Shown piece by piece: positions 1-12,214 of a stretch of DNA of 38,247 bases. This stretch comes from Gammaproteobacteria bacterium (GTDB taxonomy: Bacteria > Pseudomonadota > Gammaproteobacteria > SZUA-140): contig WFNO01000090.1 of NCBI GenBank assembly GCA_015488555.1, forward strand, positions 1-38,247. The letters are read 5' to 3'. Positions within the stretch are counted from its first letter, which is position 1, and the number at the start of each line of letters is the position of its first letter. Both the position numbers and the translations under genes were made by a program. The notes under the pieces are model-generated. The model did no database searches. It saw nothing but the letters and a program-made list of their open reading frames with translations, and was not told where the DNA came from.

Positions 1-930
1 CTGCCCCGCGGGGCAGACACCGTGGTGTGCCAGGAACAATGCGAAGAGATACCAGGAGAGGGAACATCGGACCAAGTGACGATCAGGGTGAAGATCCGGG
101 GACCGGTGCAGGCGGGGTCACACGTGCGGCGCCGGGGCGAGGACCTGCGCCAGGGGACGGTGGTCCTGGAGGCCGGCACCCGCCTGCAGCCCCAGCACCT
201 GGGGCTGGCCGCCGCCACCGGCAGTGCGGCCCTCGAGGTCTATCGCCGCGTGCGCGTGGCGACGCTGTTCACCGGCAACGAGCTGGTGCCGGCGGGCCGG
301 CCGCTGCAAGCCGGCCAGATCCACGATTCCAACCGCCCCATGCTCCTGGGCCTGCTGAAGCGGATGGGTTGTGAACTCCGGGACCTGGGCATCGTGGGAG
401 ACGACTACCAGACCACCCTTACCACCCTGGCACAGGCGGCCGGGGAGGCGGACCTGGTCCTCACCAGCGGCGGGGCCTCCGTGGGCGAGACGGACCATGT
501 CAAGCAAGCCGTCGCCTCCCTGGGGCGCCTGGAATTGTGGCGCGTGGCCATCAAACCCGGCAAACCCCTGCTGTTCGGCCGCATCGGGGAAACCCTGGTG
601 CTGGGCCTGCCCGGCAATCCCGCGTCCTTGTTCGTCACTTTCGTGCTCTTCGCCCGCCCCCTGCTGCGTCGCCTGCAAGGGACAGGCGACGTGCGGCCCC
701 GGCGCCTGTGGGGACGCGCGCGCTTTGCGCGACACAATCGCGGGGATCGTTGCGAATTCCTGCGCGCGCGCCTGCGCTTCGGCCGGACGGACCACCCGGT
801 GGAGCTGCATCCTCGGCAGGACTCTGCCAGCCTCTCGGCCGTGGCCTGGGCCAATTGCCTGGCCGTGGTGCCGGCCGGTACGTCGCTGGAACCCGGCGAC
901 CCTGTGGAGGTGTTGCTGTTCGAGGATTGA
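1..930 (+). CDS. moeA: Molybdopterin molybdenumtransferase MoeA, 5'-truncated by window start
   Basis: Frame is open from base 1 (LPRGADTVVCQEQCEE...); SNRPMLLGLLKRMGCE, LTSGGASVGETDHVK and KPGKPLLFG...LGLPGNPAS are MoeA-like motifs. The ORF-track start at 22 is a GTG inside the gene. Confidence 0.93.
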   Translation: MPRGADTVVCQEQCEEIPGEGTSDQVTIRVKIRGPVQAGSHVRRRGEDLRQGTVVLEAGTRLQPQHLGLAAATGSAALEVYRRVRVATLFTGNELVPAGRPLQAGQIHDSNRPMLLGLLKRMGCELRDLGIVGDDYQTTLTTLAQAAGEADLVLTSGGASVGETDHVKQAVASLGRLELWRVAIKPGKPLLFGRIGETLVLGLPGNPASLFVTFVLFARPLLRRLQGTGDVRPRRLWGRARFARHNRGDRCEFLRARLRFGRTDHPVELHPRQDSASLSAVAWANCLAVVPAGTSLEPGDPVEVLLFED

Positions 931-949
931 AGCCGGCAACCGATACGCT

Positions 950-2979
<2,030 letters not shown>

Positions 2980-2983
<4 letters not shown>

Positions 2984-4473
2984 GACTCCCGGCCCGCCGC
3001 CGCATCCCGGGTGCGGGGGTCGAAGGCGTCCCGCACGGCGTCAGCCAGCAGGTTCGCTGCCAGCACCAGCAGGAACATGAATACGAAGGCCGCCAGCAGC
3101 GACCACCACACCATGGGCTCGCGCGCCATCTCCAGGCGCGCGCCGTTGATCATGTTGCCCCAACTGTGCATGGAGGGATCCACACCCACGCCCACGTAGG
3201 AGAGGATGGCCTCGGCCAGCACCAGGCCGCTGAAGTCCAGCACCACGGTGATGAGGACGATGTGCATGACGTTGGGCAGCAGATGGCGGCTGAGGATGCG
3301 GAAATGGGGCACGCCGAAGGCCACCGCCGCCTGGACGTAGTCCACGCCGTGCAGTTTCAGGGCCTCGCCGCGCAGCAAGCGGCACAATGTGGTCCAGCTG
3401 GTCACCCCCAGGATGATACACAGAAACAGCAGGCGCATGTCGGCGCGCTCCGCCGCGGTCTCGAACATCTCGGGATGGGTATCGATGTAGACCTGCAGCA
3501 TGAGCACCGCCGAAGCGATGAGCAGCACACCGGGAATGGAATTGAGCGTGGTGTACAGATATTGGATGACATCGTCCACCCAGCCCCGGAAATAACCGGC
3601 CATGAGCCCGAGCAGCACCGCGAACGGCAGCATCACCAAAGTGGTGAGGGTACCGATCACCAGGGCGGTGCGCACGCTCTTCAGCGTCTGATAGAAGACG
3701 TCCTGGCCCACCTTGTCGGTGCCGAAGATATGATAGAGAGGCGCCAGTTCCACCGCCCAGGCCACGGCCATGAAGACCAGTGCCAGCACCCCGAGCATGA
3801 CCCGCCAGGGCAGCACCGTGCGCCCCGCCAGCACCTGGCGCAACTGGCTCCCGAAGGGCCGGTGATGGCGATAGGCCAGCAGGGCCACCCACAACAGAGC
3901 GAACAGCAGCCACCAGCCCAGGCCCGTGGCCAGCCCCGCCAGGCTGCGCTGCAGCACGTCCGCGGTGCGCTCACTCGGATCTTCCAGATGCGCGCCCCCA
4001 TAGACCAGGCGCGGGTAGTCCCGCACGCGAGTGCCGTCCGGCAGTTCCAGGGTCTCCTTGGCATAGAGATGGGTGGCGAAGGGTGCGGAATAGGTCTTCT
4101 CCACCTGCTCTTTCAAAGGTCGCAACAGGAGATCCAAAAGGCTCAACACCTCCACGGCATGGAACACCTCCTGCTGCTGCCCGCCGTCCTGCCCTCCCTG
4201 CGGCTGTAAGGGTTCGCGGAAGTGCACCGAATCCAGCAGCCCCACCACCACGAAGCAGCTCATGACCACCGCAGCCGCCATGGCCAGGGGGCGGGCGAAG
4301 ACCTGGCGCCAGGGCGCGCGCAGATGCTCGCGGCGGCGGGCATACCAGATGCAGATCACCAATACCCCGACGAGGAGGAACACCAGGACATCGGTCCACA
4401 AGAGCACCGGTTTGAGCCCGCGCCAGTATGCCAGGGTGTCAGGCCCCACGATCTCCTCCAACACCGTGGTCAC
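2980..4473 (-). CDS. ABC transporter permease, DppC/YejE-type, with a ~220-aa N-terminal extension
   Basis: C-terminal half is typical ([25 protein letters not shown]; ...[24 protein letters not shown]). The N-terminal part has extra hydrophobic segments and a hydrophilic stretch. Confidence 0.88.
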
Positions 4474-4485
4474 GGCGTGCCTGCA

Positions 4486-5463
4486 TCACGAGATCCTCAC
4501 CCGTGGATCCACCAGGGTATAGGAGATGTCCGTGAGCAGCAGCCCCAGGATGTAGAGCACCGAGCCCAGGAACACCATGGCCCGCACGATGGCGAAGTCT
4601 TGGGCGCGGATGGCGTCGATGGTATAGCTGCCCAGTCCGGGAATACCGAAGAAGGACTCCAGCACCAGGCTGCCCATGAACAACAAGGGCAGGATCACCA
4701 CCACGCCGGTGAGGATGGGAATGAGGGCGTTGCGCAACACGTGCCGGAACAACACCACCCGCTCGCTGAGTCCCTTGGCGCGGGCAGTGCGCACGTAGTC
4801 CTTGCCCGCTTCTTCCAGGAACAGGGTGCGGTACCAGCGGGCCCCCGAACCCAGACCGTAAAGCACCGCGATGCAGACCGGCAGGACGATGAACTTGAGG
4901 GCGTTCCAGCCGCCGTCGTAACCGGAGATGGGCACCAGGTGCAGGAGTTTGCCGATCACGTACTGGCCGGCGATGATGTAGAACAGGGAGGAAACGGACA
5001 TCATGATCACCAGCAGCACCACACCCAGGGTGTCTACGTAGGTGGCGCGGAAGAACACCAGCAGCAGGGCGGCGGTGATGTTGGCCAGCAGGCCGAAGAC
5101 CAGTACCGGCACGGCGATGGCCAGACTGGGCCACATGCGCTGATAGATGTCGTAGCCGATGTCCCGGCCGGCATCGGAGCGACCGAACTGGAAAGCGAAC
5201 AGGCGCACCGATTTCTCGAAGAAGATTGTGTCGGTGAAACGCTGCAGGCCGTCGCGGGCCTCGTTGTAGAGCAGCGGTTTGTCGTAGCCTCGGGCCGCTT
5301 TCCACTCGGCGATGGCCTCGGGCGTGACGTGTTTCATGCCCAGATGCATGCGTGCCATGTCGTCCGGTGTGTTGACCACGAAGAACAGCACGAAGGTGAT
5401 GAGATTGATGCCGATGAGGATGGGCACGGCGTAGAGCAGGCGGCGAACGATGTAGGCCAACAC
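4486..5463 (-). CDS. ABC transporter permease, DppB/YejB-type
   Basis: 325 aa; MLAYIVRRLLYAVPILIGINLITFVLFFVV N-terminus and C-terminal LGLLLTDISYTLVDPRVRIS. Confidence 0.92.
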   Translation of the reverse strand: MLAYIVRRLLYAVPILIGINLITFVLFFVVNTPDDMARMHLGMKHVTPEAIAEWKAARGYDKPLLYNEARDGLQRFTDTIFFEKSVRLFAFQFGRSDAGRDIGYDIYQRMWPSLAIAVPVLVFGLLANITAALLLVFFRATYVDTLGVVLLVIMMSVSSLFYIIAGQYVIGKLLHLVPISGYDGGWNALKFIVLPVCIAVLYGLGSGARWYRTLFLEEAGKDYVRTARAKGLSERVVLFRHVLRNALIPILTGVVVILPLLFMGSLVLESFFGIPGLGSYTIDAIRAQDFAIVRAMVFLGSVLYILGLLLTDISYTLVDPRVRIS

Positions 5464-5466
5464 GGC

Positions 5467-7689
5467 TCAGGCCCTCCCGGAGACCAGGGCAGGCCGGCGG
5501 ATGCGCCGCAGATAACTCCACCAGGCGGGCAACACCAGGAGCACCAGCAGCAACCCTGCCAGCCCCAAGGGCCAGAGCACGGGGCGGTTCCACTCGGCCC
5601 GCAGCCGCTGGCGCAATTGCGGATCCACGCGCCGGTACTTGAGGACGTTGTTGGCCATGAGATTGGGTTTGACGTTGTGATACCAAGCATGATAGAGGGT
5701 GTAACCCTTGGGATGGAAAGCCCACACCCAGGGGGCGTCGCGGCGCACGATGTCCACCATGCGGTCGATGAGGGCCTGGCGGCGCGGGCCGTTGTCCATG
5801 GTCTTCATCTGCTCGAACAGGCGGTCGAACTCCGGATTGGCGTAGTTGGCGGCATTCTCGCCATGGTGTTTGACCTTGCCGTTGGGACCGTAGAGCAGAA
5901 ACAGAAAATTTTCCGGATCGGGATAGTCGGCGTTCCAGCCCCAGATGAAGATCTGGGCGTTGCCGTTACGGATCTTGTCCTGGAAGCGGTTGTAGTCGGT
6001 GCTGCGGATCACCAACTGGATGTCCAGCTTCTGGAACTGCTTGCGATACCACTCCAGGCGCGCCTTGTCGTCGGGCCCCATCGCAGTGACGTCGAAATAG
6101 AGCACCAGCGGGCGGCCCGTCTCCTGATCCACGCCGCCTGCATAACCGGCCTCGGCCAACAGGCGGCGGGCCTCACCGATGGACTTGCGCACGGGCCGCC
6201 CGTCGCGCCACTCGTAGACGTAGGGATTGATGCCCGCCCGGCCCTGGCGGTGGCCGAAGATTCCGGGCGGAATGGGGCCCTGGGCCGGAATGCCGCGGCC
6301 GTTGGCGAAGATGGAGAGGTATTCCTCGAAGTCCAGGGCGATGCTGATGGCCCGGCGCAGCTTGCGCTGGCGCTCGCCATAGCCGCCCACCACCGGGTCC
6401 AGCATGTTGAATCCCAGATAGAAGATGGAGGTGTTGACCGCGGTCACCAGGCGGATGCCCTTGGCCTGCATGGCCTCGCTCAAGGCCACCTCCCCTTCGC
6501 CGCTCACGCGAATGGCCTGATCGAAACTGTCGGAAGTGATGCCGGAGGTGTCGTAATAACCCTGGAGGAACTTGTTCCAGTAGGGGATGTCCTCCTTCTC
6601 CAGGCTGAACACCACCTTGTCAATGAAGGGCAAGGGGCGGCCTGCATCCACCAGCAGGCCGGCCGCCCGGTCCTCCGGCTCACCCTCCTCGGGATAGCGC
6701 TCGCCATGGAAATTGGGATTGCGCTCCAGCACCATGCGCCGGTTGGGATCGTTGACCGTGAGCATGTAGGGGCCGGTGCCCACCGGATACCAGTCCAGGG
6801 TGATGTTCTTCTCCGCCATGCCCGGCTGGGAATAGAAGCGGTCCGCTTCCGGAGGCATGGGGGCGAAAAAGGGCATGGCCAGCCAATACAGGAGTTGCGG
6901 GTACTTGCCGCGCACCTTGATGCGATAGGTGTAGCGGTCCACCACCTCCACGCCGGCCAGTGGAAAACGGGTGAGATCCAGATAGGTGCCACCGGCAGCG
7001 CGCATTTCGCGGTCTGCCTCGCGCAGGCGGGCGGCCAGCTCGTCCAGTCCTACGATGTATTCGCGCATGATGCCGAAAATGGGCGAGAACAGGCGGGGGT
7101 GCGCCAGTCGCTTGATCTGATAGACGTAGTCCGCCGCCACCAGCTCGCGGGTGTCGGTCTCGGGAAAATCGGCCAGGGTATGAATGCCGCGCAGGCGCTG
7201 CGGATCCAGATCGTGATACAGATAGCGCCCACTGGCGTCGCGGGCGAAGGCCGGATGGGGCTGGTAGCGGATACCGGGACGAATACGGATCTCATAGACG
7301 GTGTAGGCCACTGGCCGCGAACCGTCACGCGCCTCGGCGGGGGGAATCTCACGACCCTGGGCGTCGTAGTAGCGAGCCTGCGGCATGGCCGCAGCGGTCA
7401 GGGGAACCAAAGTATACGGGCGTTTCAGGTAATGATATTGCAGGGGCGGCTCGTAGATCTGGGCGATGAACAGGTATTCGTTGCTGCTATAGGAGCGGGC
7501 CGGATCCAGATGCTTGGGGCGCTCACGAAAGGAGGCATAGAGGATGTTCTGGTCATCCTCTGCAGCGGGATAGGGATTGTTCCAAGGGCGCTCGCTGCAA
7601 GCCGTCAGCGGCAAGAGCATCGCCAGCCACAGCCAACGGGCCAGCATCCAGCCCCAAGGCTTAGCGGGCATCGCAGACCTCCGGTTCAT
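5467..7689 (-). CDS. ABC transporter extracellular solute-binding protein (SBP_bac_5 family), putative lipoprotein with C-terminal TM helix
   Basis: 740 aa; lipobox-like LLPLTAC near N-terminus; SBP motifs (YPVGTGPYMLTVNDPNRRMVLERNPNFHG; WNADYPDPENFLFLLYGPNG). Start may be 7671 (MPAKPWGW), preceded by GGAGG 6 nt upstream. Confidence 0.9.
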   Translation of the reverse strand: MNRRSAMPAKPWGWMLARWLWLAMLLPLTACSERPWNNPYPAAEDDQNILYASFRERPKHLDPARSYSSNEYLFIAQIYEPPLQYHYLKRPYTLVPLTAAAMPQARYYDAQGREIPPAEARDGSRPVAYTVYEIRIRPGIRYQPHPAFARDASGRYLYHDLDPQRLRGIHTLADFPETDTRELVAADYVYQIKRLAHPRLFSPIFGIMREYIVGLDELAARLREADREMRAAGGTYLDLTRFPLAGVEVVDRYTYRIKVRGKYPQLLYWLAMPFFAPMPPEADRFYSQPGMAEKNITLDWYPVGTGPYMLTVNDPNRRMVLERNPNFHGERYPEEGEPEDRAAGLLVDAGRPLPFIDKVVFSLEKEDIPYWNKFLQGYYDTSGITSDSFDQAIRVSGEGEVALSEAMQAKGIRLVTAVNTSIFYLGFNMLDPVVGGYGERQRKLRRAISIALDFEEYLSIFANGRGIPAQGPIPPGIFGHRQGRAGINPYVYEWRDGRPVRKSIGEARRLLAEAGYAGGVDQETGRPLVLYFDVTAMGPDDKARLEWYRKQFQKLDIQLVIRSTDYNRFQDKIRNGNAQIFIWGWNADYPDPENFLFLLYGPNGKVKHHGENAANYANPEFDRLFEQMKTMDNGPRRQALIDRMVDIVRRDAPWVWAFHPKGYTLYHAWYHNVKPNLMANNVLKYRRVDPQLRQRLRAEWNRPVLWPLGLAGLLLVLLVLPAWWSYLRRIRRPALVSGRA

Positions 7690-7725
7690 CTCCCGCCGGC
7701 GGTTCCTGTTTGCCCATCTCCAAGG

Positions 7726-7860
7726 CCCTCACCCCAACCCCTCTCCCACGGGGAGAGGGGCTATCTGAATCCCTCACCCCAACCCCTTTCCCAAAGGGAG
7801 AGAGGCTACGAAAAATCCCCCTCTCCCCCTGAAGGGGGAGAGGGCAGGGGTGAGGGGGTG
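7726..7860. repeat. Cluster of three REP-like GC-rich palindromes (two direct, one inverted)
   Basis: CCCTCACCCCAACCCCTCTCCC-ACG-GGGAGAGGGGCTA (7726-), CCCTCACCCCAACCCCTTTCCC-AAA-GGGAGAGAGGCTA (7771-), then the inverted copy CCCCCTCTCCCCCTGAAGGGGGAGAGGGCAGGGGTGAGGGGG (7816-). Confidence 0.85.
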
Positions 7861-7886
7861 TTTTTCTATCCCCTACCCCCCATCCT

Positions 7887-7935
7887 CTGACATCTGCCCC
7901 CTGACATCTGTCTCCTGACATCTGACGTCTGACCT
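7887..7935. repeat. Heptamer array, 7 in-register units
   Basis: CTGACAT CTGCCCC CTGACAT CTGTCTC CTGACAT CTGACGT CTGACCT, read directly. Confidence 0.85.
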
Positions 7936-8206
7936 CCGGCCGGGGGTGAAGGGATATTTTTGGGGAAATGAACGACATCCGCTTCGCAGGCGTTCCAATT
8001 TCTTGCGCATGTTATATTATTTGACGCGGATCCGCGATATACCAGGGCCACATCCCAGGGTCATCCGAGGACCACGATACCGAACCGGGACGCGCGGAGC
8101 ATGCTAAAGGAGGCTTTGCCATCGATTGTCTTGGTAAAATAGGCTGGTGGTTCACCGAACCCTGCGGTCCACTCTTCCGAGTTTGACAAGAAAAGAAGGT
8201 ATTGCT

Positions 8207-8989
8207 ATGGGATTCTTACAAGGCAAACGTGCGCTCATCGTCGGCGTCGCCAGCACGCGTTCCATCGCCTGGGGCATCGCCCAGGCCATGCACCGGGAAG
8301 GCGCAGAACTGGCCTTCACCTATCAGAACGAGAAACTCCGGGGACGGGTGGAAAAGCTGGCGGCGGAGTGTGACTCCGATATCGCTATTCCCTGCGACGT
8401 CAGCAACGACGACGACATCGATGCCCTGTTCGAGCACCTCGACGACTATTGGGATCACCTGGACATCATCGTCCATTCCGTGGCCTACGCTCCTCGCGAT
8501 GCCCTGGAAGGCCCTTATCTGGACTGTATTACGCGCGAGAACTTTCGTATCGCTCACGAGATCAGCGCCTACAGCTTCGCTGCACTAGCGAAGGCCGGCT
8601 GCAACATGATGGAAGGCCGTAACGGCGCCCTGCTCACCCTCAGCTACCTGGGTGCGGTACGTACCATTCCCAATTACAACGTCATGGGTCCGGCCAAGGC
8701 CAGTTTGGAGGCCAACGTCCGTTACATGGCCAGCAACCTCGGGCCTGACGGCATACGCGTCAATGCCATCTCCGCAGGCCCCATCAAGACCCTGGCCGCC
8801 GCTGGCATTGGTGATTTTCGCAAGTTCCTCGACTACTCCGAGAAGAACTCCCCGCTGCGCCGCAATGTCACCATTGAAGAGGTAGGAAACGCCGCGGCCT
8901 TTCTATGCTCGGATCTGGCCAGCGGCATCACCGGCGAAATCCTCTACGTGGACGGCGGCTATAACATCCAGGGTATGGGGCAGTTTTAA
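8207..8989 (+). CDS. fabI: Enoyl-[acyl-carrier-protein] reductase (NADH) FabI
   Basis: [48 protein letters not shown] (FabI Y-x6-K site). Start taken at ATG 8207 rather than the track start 8147. Confidence 0.96.
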   Translation: MGFLQGKRALIVGVASTRSIAWGIAQAMHREGAELAFTYQNEKLRGRVEKLAAECDSDIAIPCDVSNDDDIDALFEHLDDYWDHLDIIVHSVAYAPRDALEGPYLDCITRENFRIAHEISAYSFAALAKAGCNMMEGRNGALLTLSYLGAVRTIPNYNVMGPAKASLEANVRYMASNLGPDGIRVNAISAGPIKTLAAAGIGDFRKFLDYSEKNSPLRRNVTIEEVGNAAAFLCSDLASGITGEILYVDGGYNIQGMGQF

Positions 8990-9016
8990 GGCCGCCCCGT
9001 TCACTCTGACCTAGCC

Positions 9017-10249
9017 ATGCCCCATCGGCACGCCCTTATCCTGCTCCTGTTCATCGTCGCCGGCGTCCTGGCCGGCGGAGTGGCAGGTTGGATCTGGGGG
9101 CCAGCCATGCAATCGGTAGCCTGGATGGGCGATCTGTTCCTCACCGCCCTCAAGATGCTCATCGTCCCACTGATCATCGCTGCGGTGATCAGCGGCGTGG
9201 CCTCCCTGGGAGACGTGCGCAAGCTGGGACGGGTGGGAGGTGCTACCCTTCTTTACTATCTATGCACCACCGGCCTGGCAGTGTTCATTGGCCTGGTAAT
9301 GGTCAACCTCATCCAGCCGGGTGCGGGACTGAACATCAGCGACGGCGAGATCCCGCAGAAGGTGTTGGAGAAGGAACAGACCGGTGCCGTCGATATCCTC
9401 ATGTCGCTGGTCTCTCCCAACCTGATGGCAGCCGCCGCCGAAACTGATCTCTTGCCGCTCATCGTGTTCGCCATCCTGTTCTCTGCCGCCCTCACCACGG
9501 TGGGAGAGCGCGGAGCCCATGTCATCGCCTTCTTCGACGGGGTCAACGAGGCCATGATGAAGCTGGTGGTGTGGCTCATGTATTTCGCTCCTCTGGGCAT
9601 ATTCGCCCTGGTTGCGGCCCGCCTCGGCAAGGCCGGCGGCGGCGAGGCCTTTCTCGCCGAGCTAACTGCCGTGGGCCTCCATGTGATCACGGTACTAAGT
9701 GGCTTGGCGCTGCACTTCCTGGTACTGGGCTTGATCCTGTTCTTCGTCGCCGGCCGCGGGCTGGACTATCTGGTGGGCATGCTGCGTGCCCTGTTCACGG
9801 CCTTTGGAACGGCCAGCTCCTCGGCCACACTGCCGCTGACCATGGAATGCGCGCGGGAGAACCGTGTAGATGAGCGAGCAGTACGTTTCGTGCTGCCCTT
9901 GGGCAGTACCGTCAACATGGATGGCACCGCCCTGTACGAGGCGGCCGCGGTGATGTTCATCGCCCAGGCCTATGGCATCGAACTGAGTGTGGGACAACAA
10001 GCCATCGTCTTCGTCACCGCCACCCTGGCGGCCATCGGTGCGGCAGGCATTCCCGAGGCTGGCCTGGTGACCATGATCATCGTCCTCAACGCGGTTGGAT
10101 TGCCCCTGGAAGGCATCGGGCTACTGCTGGCTGTAGATTGGTTCCTGGACCGCTTCCGCACCTCTGTGAACGTCTGGGGGGATGCGGTGGGCGCAGCAGT
10201 GATCGGCCGCCTCATGCACTGGAACGACCGGCGCCGGCAATCGAGCTGA
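9017..10249 (+). CDS. Dicarboxylate/amino acid:cation symporter (DAACS family)
   Basis: 410 aa; FGTASSSATLPLTMECARE and LGSTVNMDGTALYEAAAVMFIAQ signatures. Confidence 0.93.
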   Translation: MPHRHALILLLFIVAGVLAGGVAGWIWGPAMQSVAWMGDLFLTALKMLIVPLIIAAVISGVASLGDVRKLGRVGGATLLYYLCTTGLAVFIGLVMVNLIQPGAGLNISDGEIPQKVLEKEQTGAVDILMSLVSPNLMAAAAETDLLPLIVFAILFSAALTTVGERGAHVIAFFDGVNEAMMKLVVWLMYFAPLGIFALVAARLGKAGGGEAFLAELTAVGLHVITVLSGLALHFLVLGLILFFVAGRGLDYLVGMLRALFTAFGTASSSATLPLTMECARENRVDERAVRFVLPLGSTVNMDGTALYEAAAVMFIAQAYGIELSVGQQAIVFVTATLAAIGAAGIPEAGLVTMIIVLNAVGLPLEGIGLLLAVDWFLDRFRTSVNVWGDAVGAAVIGRLMHWNDRRRQSS

Positions 10250-10253
10250 TCGC

Positions 10254-12179
10254 CTACAACTGTTCCTGCCGGATCTCGATCTCCGCCTGGGCCTTCAAGG
10301 ACTCCAGAACCGCTTCACTCTCTTCCATTCCCACGCGGCGCAGGAGCTGCTGGCGCAGGGCCTGCCGCTCGCTGCCAGGGATCTGGTTCAGATCCCCGTC
10401 ACGCACTTCGGATACCACCACGACCGCATAATCCCCACTGGACAAGCGACGCCCAGCAATGCTAGCACTCTCCTGTGGACGCGGCAGACTGAAAGCCAAG
10501 CGCAAGACGTCCGGTGGTACACCCTGGGCCCGGCGATCCACCCATCCCGGTTCAGCCCACTGCCCGGCCAGTTCTGTCAGCAATTGCGCATTCGGCACCT
10601 GGCCTGCGGCCATGGTCTCCTGCAGGCGCATTCGGGCCTGTTCGCCAATTTCCTCAGCACGTTTACGAGCCCGCTCCAAGCGCAGGATCTGTTCGATGTC
10701 CGCGCGCACTTCCTCCAGAGGACGGTGGCTGACGGGCTTGTGGTCTTTGACCCGCAGGACCACCAGGTGATTGTCACCGATGGTGATAGGTTCACTATTG
10801 TTGCCCGCTTCCAGCACGTCGGGATTGAAGGCTGCCCCCCGGACCTTGGGGTCGGCGGCGATGCCAGTACCAGCGTCCCGGCTGAAATAATCCGACATCT
10901 GGATCTCTAGACCCAGTTCGCGCGCGGCCACCTCGAGGGTATCGGGGGATTCGTAGGTCAGGTCGGTGAGCCGGTCGGCCAGATCGAAGAATAAATCTTC
11001 GGCGCGCTGTTCCCGGTACTCCTGCTCCAACACGTCACGCACTTCCCCGAAACTACGGCCGTGCGCGGGCCGGATGTCGGTCAGTTCGATGATGTGGTAG
11101 CCGAAGCGGGTACGCACCGGTTCGCTCATCTCGCCTACCTGCAGCGCGAAGACTCGTTCCTCGAAAGGTTTGGGCATGACGCCTCGGCCAAAGTAGCCCA
11201 GATCGCCGCCATCCTTTGCAGAAGCGGTATCGTCGGACAGGGTCTTGGCCAGTTCTTCGAAAGACTCCCCGCCTTCCAGGCGTTGCAGGATCCTTTGCGC
11301 CTTCTCCCGAACTGCGCGATCGGCGTCCTCATCAGCGTCCTCGGGTACGGCAACCAAAATGTGGCGAACTCGGCGTTCCTCTTCCACCATGAAATCGGAC
11401 CGCCGCTCTTCGTACAGGCGCCGTAGGATCTCTTCGTCCACCTCTACCTCGTCGAGCAGATCGGCGGCTGCCAGCTCCAGGTAGGCCACGCGCACTTGCT
11501 CGGGGATAGCGAAACGGGACTGGTTCTCCTGGTAATAGGCCTCCACAGCCGCCTCGTCGATCGGTTCTTCGGTCATCAAACCGGCAGCCTCCACCAGGAA
11601 ATAGGCAAGGCTGCGCTGTTGGTACTGTAAGAGTAGGAGTCGCTCCAAGGCGGGTTCCGGTACGAAGGTGGTCTCCGACACGCCGTTCATCAGCTGAGCC
11701 ACCAATAGATCACGGCGCAACTCCGCCTCGTAGGCCGGCTCGGTGAGCCCCATACTGTTGAGGATGCGGCGATAGAGTTGGCCATCGAAACGGCCGTCGC
11801 GCTGGAATTGAGGTTCACTCAGGATGCGCGTGCGCAACAACTCGTCACCGACCTGGAATCCAGCTTCCAGTGCCACCTGTGTCAACAGAGCGCTGTTTAC
11901 CAGGCGCTCGATGACGTTGCGTTTTATGAGGGTGTCGTCCAGAAACGGGGAGTCGACGGCATCCTCGCCCAGCAATTGTTGGCGAAAGATACGCTCCTGC
12001 ACCAGAAGGCGCTGGTAGGTGCGGGCAGAGATCTCCTCGCCATTGACCTTGGCCACATACACGTCGCCGCCGCCCTCGAAATAGGAATTGATACCCCAAA
12101 AGGCGAAGGGAATGGCGATGAGAATAAAGATTACCCAAGCGATGAACCCCCTGGCCCGCTCGCGAATGAAGCGCAGCAT
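10254..12179 (-). CDS. ppiD: SurA N-terminal domain / peptidyl-prolyl cis-trans isomerase PpiD
   Basis: 641 aa; MLRFIRERARGFIAWVIFILIAIPFAFWGI N-terminal anchor; parvulin segment RVRHILVAVPEDAD...GGDLGYFGRGVMPKPFEERVFAL; position downstream of lon. Confidence 0.95.
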   Translation of the reverse strand: MLRFIRERARGFIAWVIFILIAIPFAFWGINSYFEGGGDVYVAKVNGEEISARTYQRLLVQERIFRQQLLGEDAVDSPFLDDTLIKRNVIERLVNSALLTQVALEAGFQVGDELLRTRILSEPQFQRDGRFDGQLYRRILNSMGLTEPAYEAELRRDLLVAQLMNGVSETTFVPEPALERLLLLQYQQRSLAYFLVEAAGLMTEEPIDEAAVEAYYQENQSRFAIPEQVRVAYLELAAADLLDEVEVDEEILRRLYEERRSDFMVEEERRVRHILVAVPEDADEDADRAVREKAQRILQRLEGGESFEELAKTLSDDTASAKDGGDLGYFGRGVMPKPFEERVFALQVGEMSEPVRTRFGYHIIELTDIRPAHGRSFGEVRDVLEQEYREQRAEDLFFDLADRLTDLTYESPDTLEVAARELGLEIQMSDYFSRDAGTGIAADPKVRGAAFNPDVLEAGNNSEPITIGDNHLVVLRVKDHKPVSHRPLEEVRADIEQILRLERARKRAEEIGEQARMRLQETMAAGQVPNAQLLTELAGQWAEPGWVDRRAQGVPPDVLRLAFSLPRPQESASIAGRRLSSGDYAVVVVSEVRDGDLNQIPGSERQALRQQLLRRVGMEESEAVLESLKAQAEIEIRQEQL

Positions 12180-12214
12180 AGTCGATATCCTGAGTCCTCA
12201 AATCCAAACAAATG

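Noticed and set aside
4222-7890. 1222-aa plus-strand ORF
   Set aside because: Antisense to the permease and SBP genes; His/Gln/Gly-rich composition typical of the reverse frame of GC-rich coding DNA; no recognisable domain.
8101-8142. 13-codon ORF and SD-like AAAGGAGG before fabI
   Set aside because: Tiny ORF ([13 protein letters not shown]) without informative content; the SD-like string is not followed by a properly spaced start codon.
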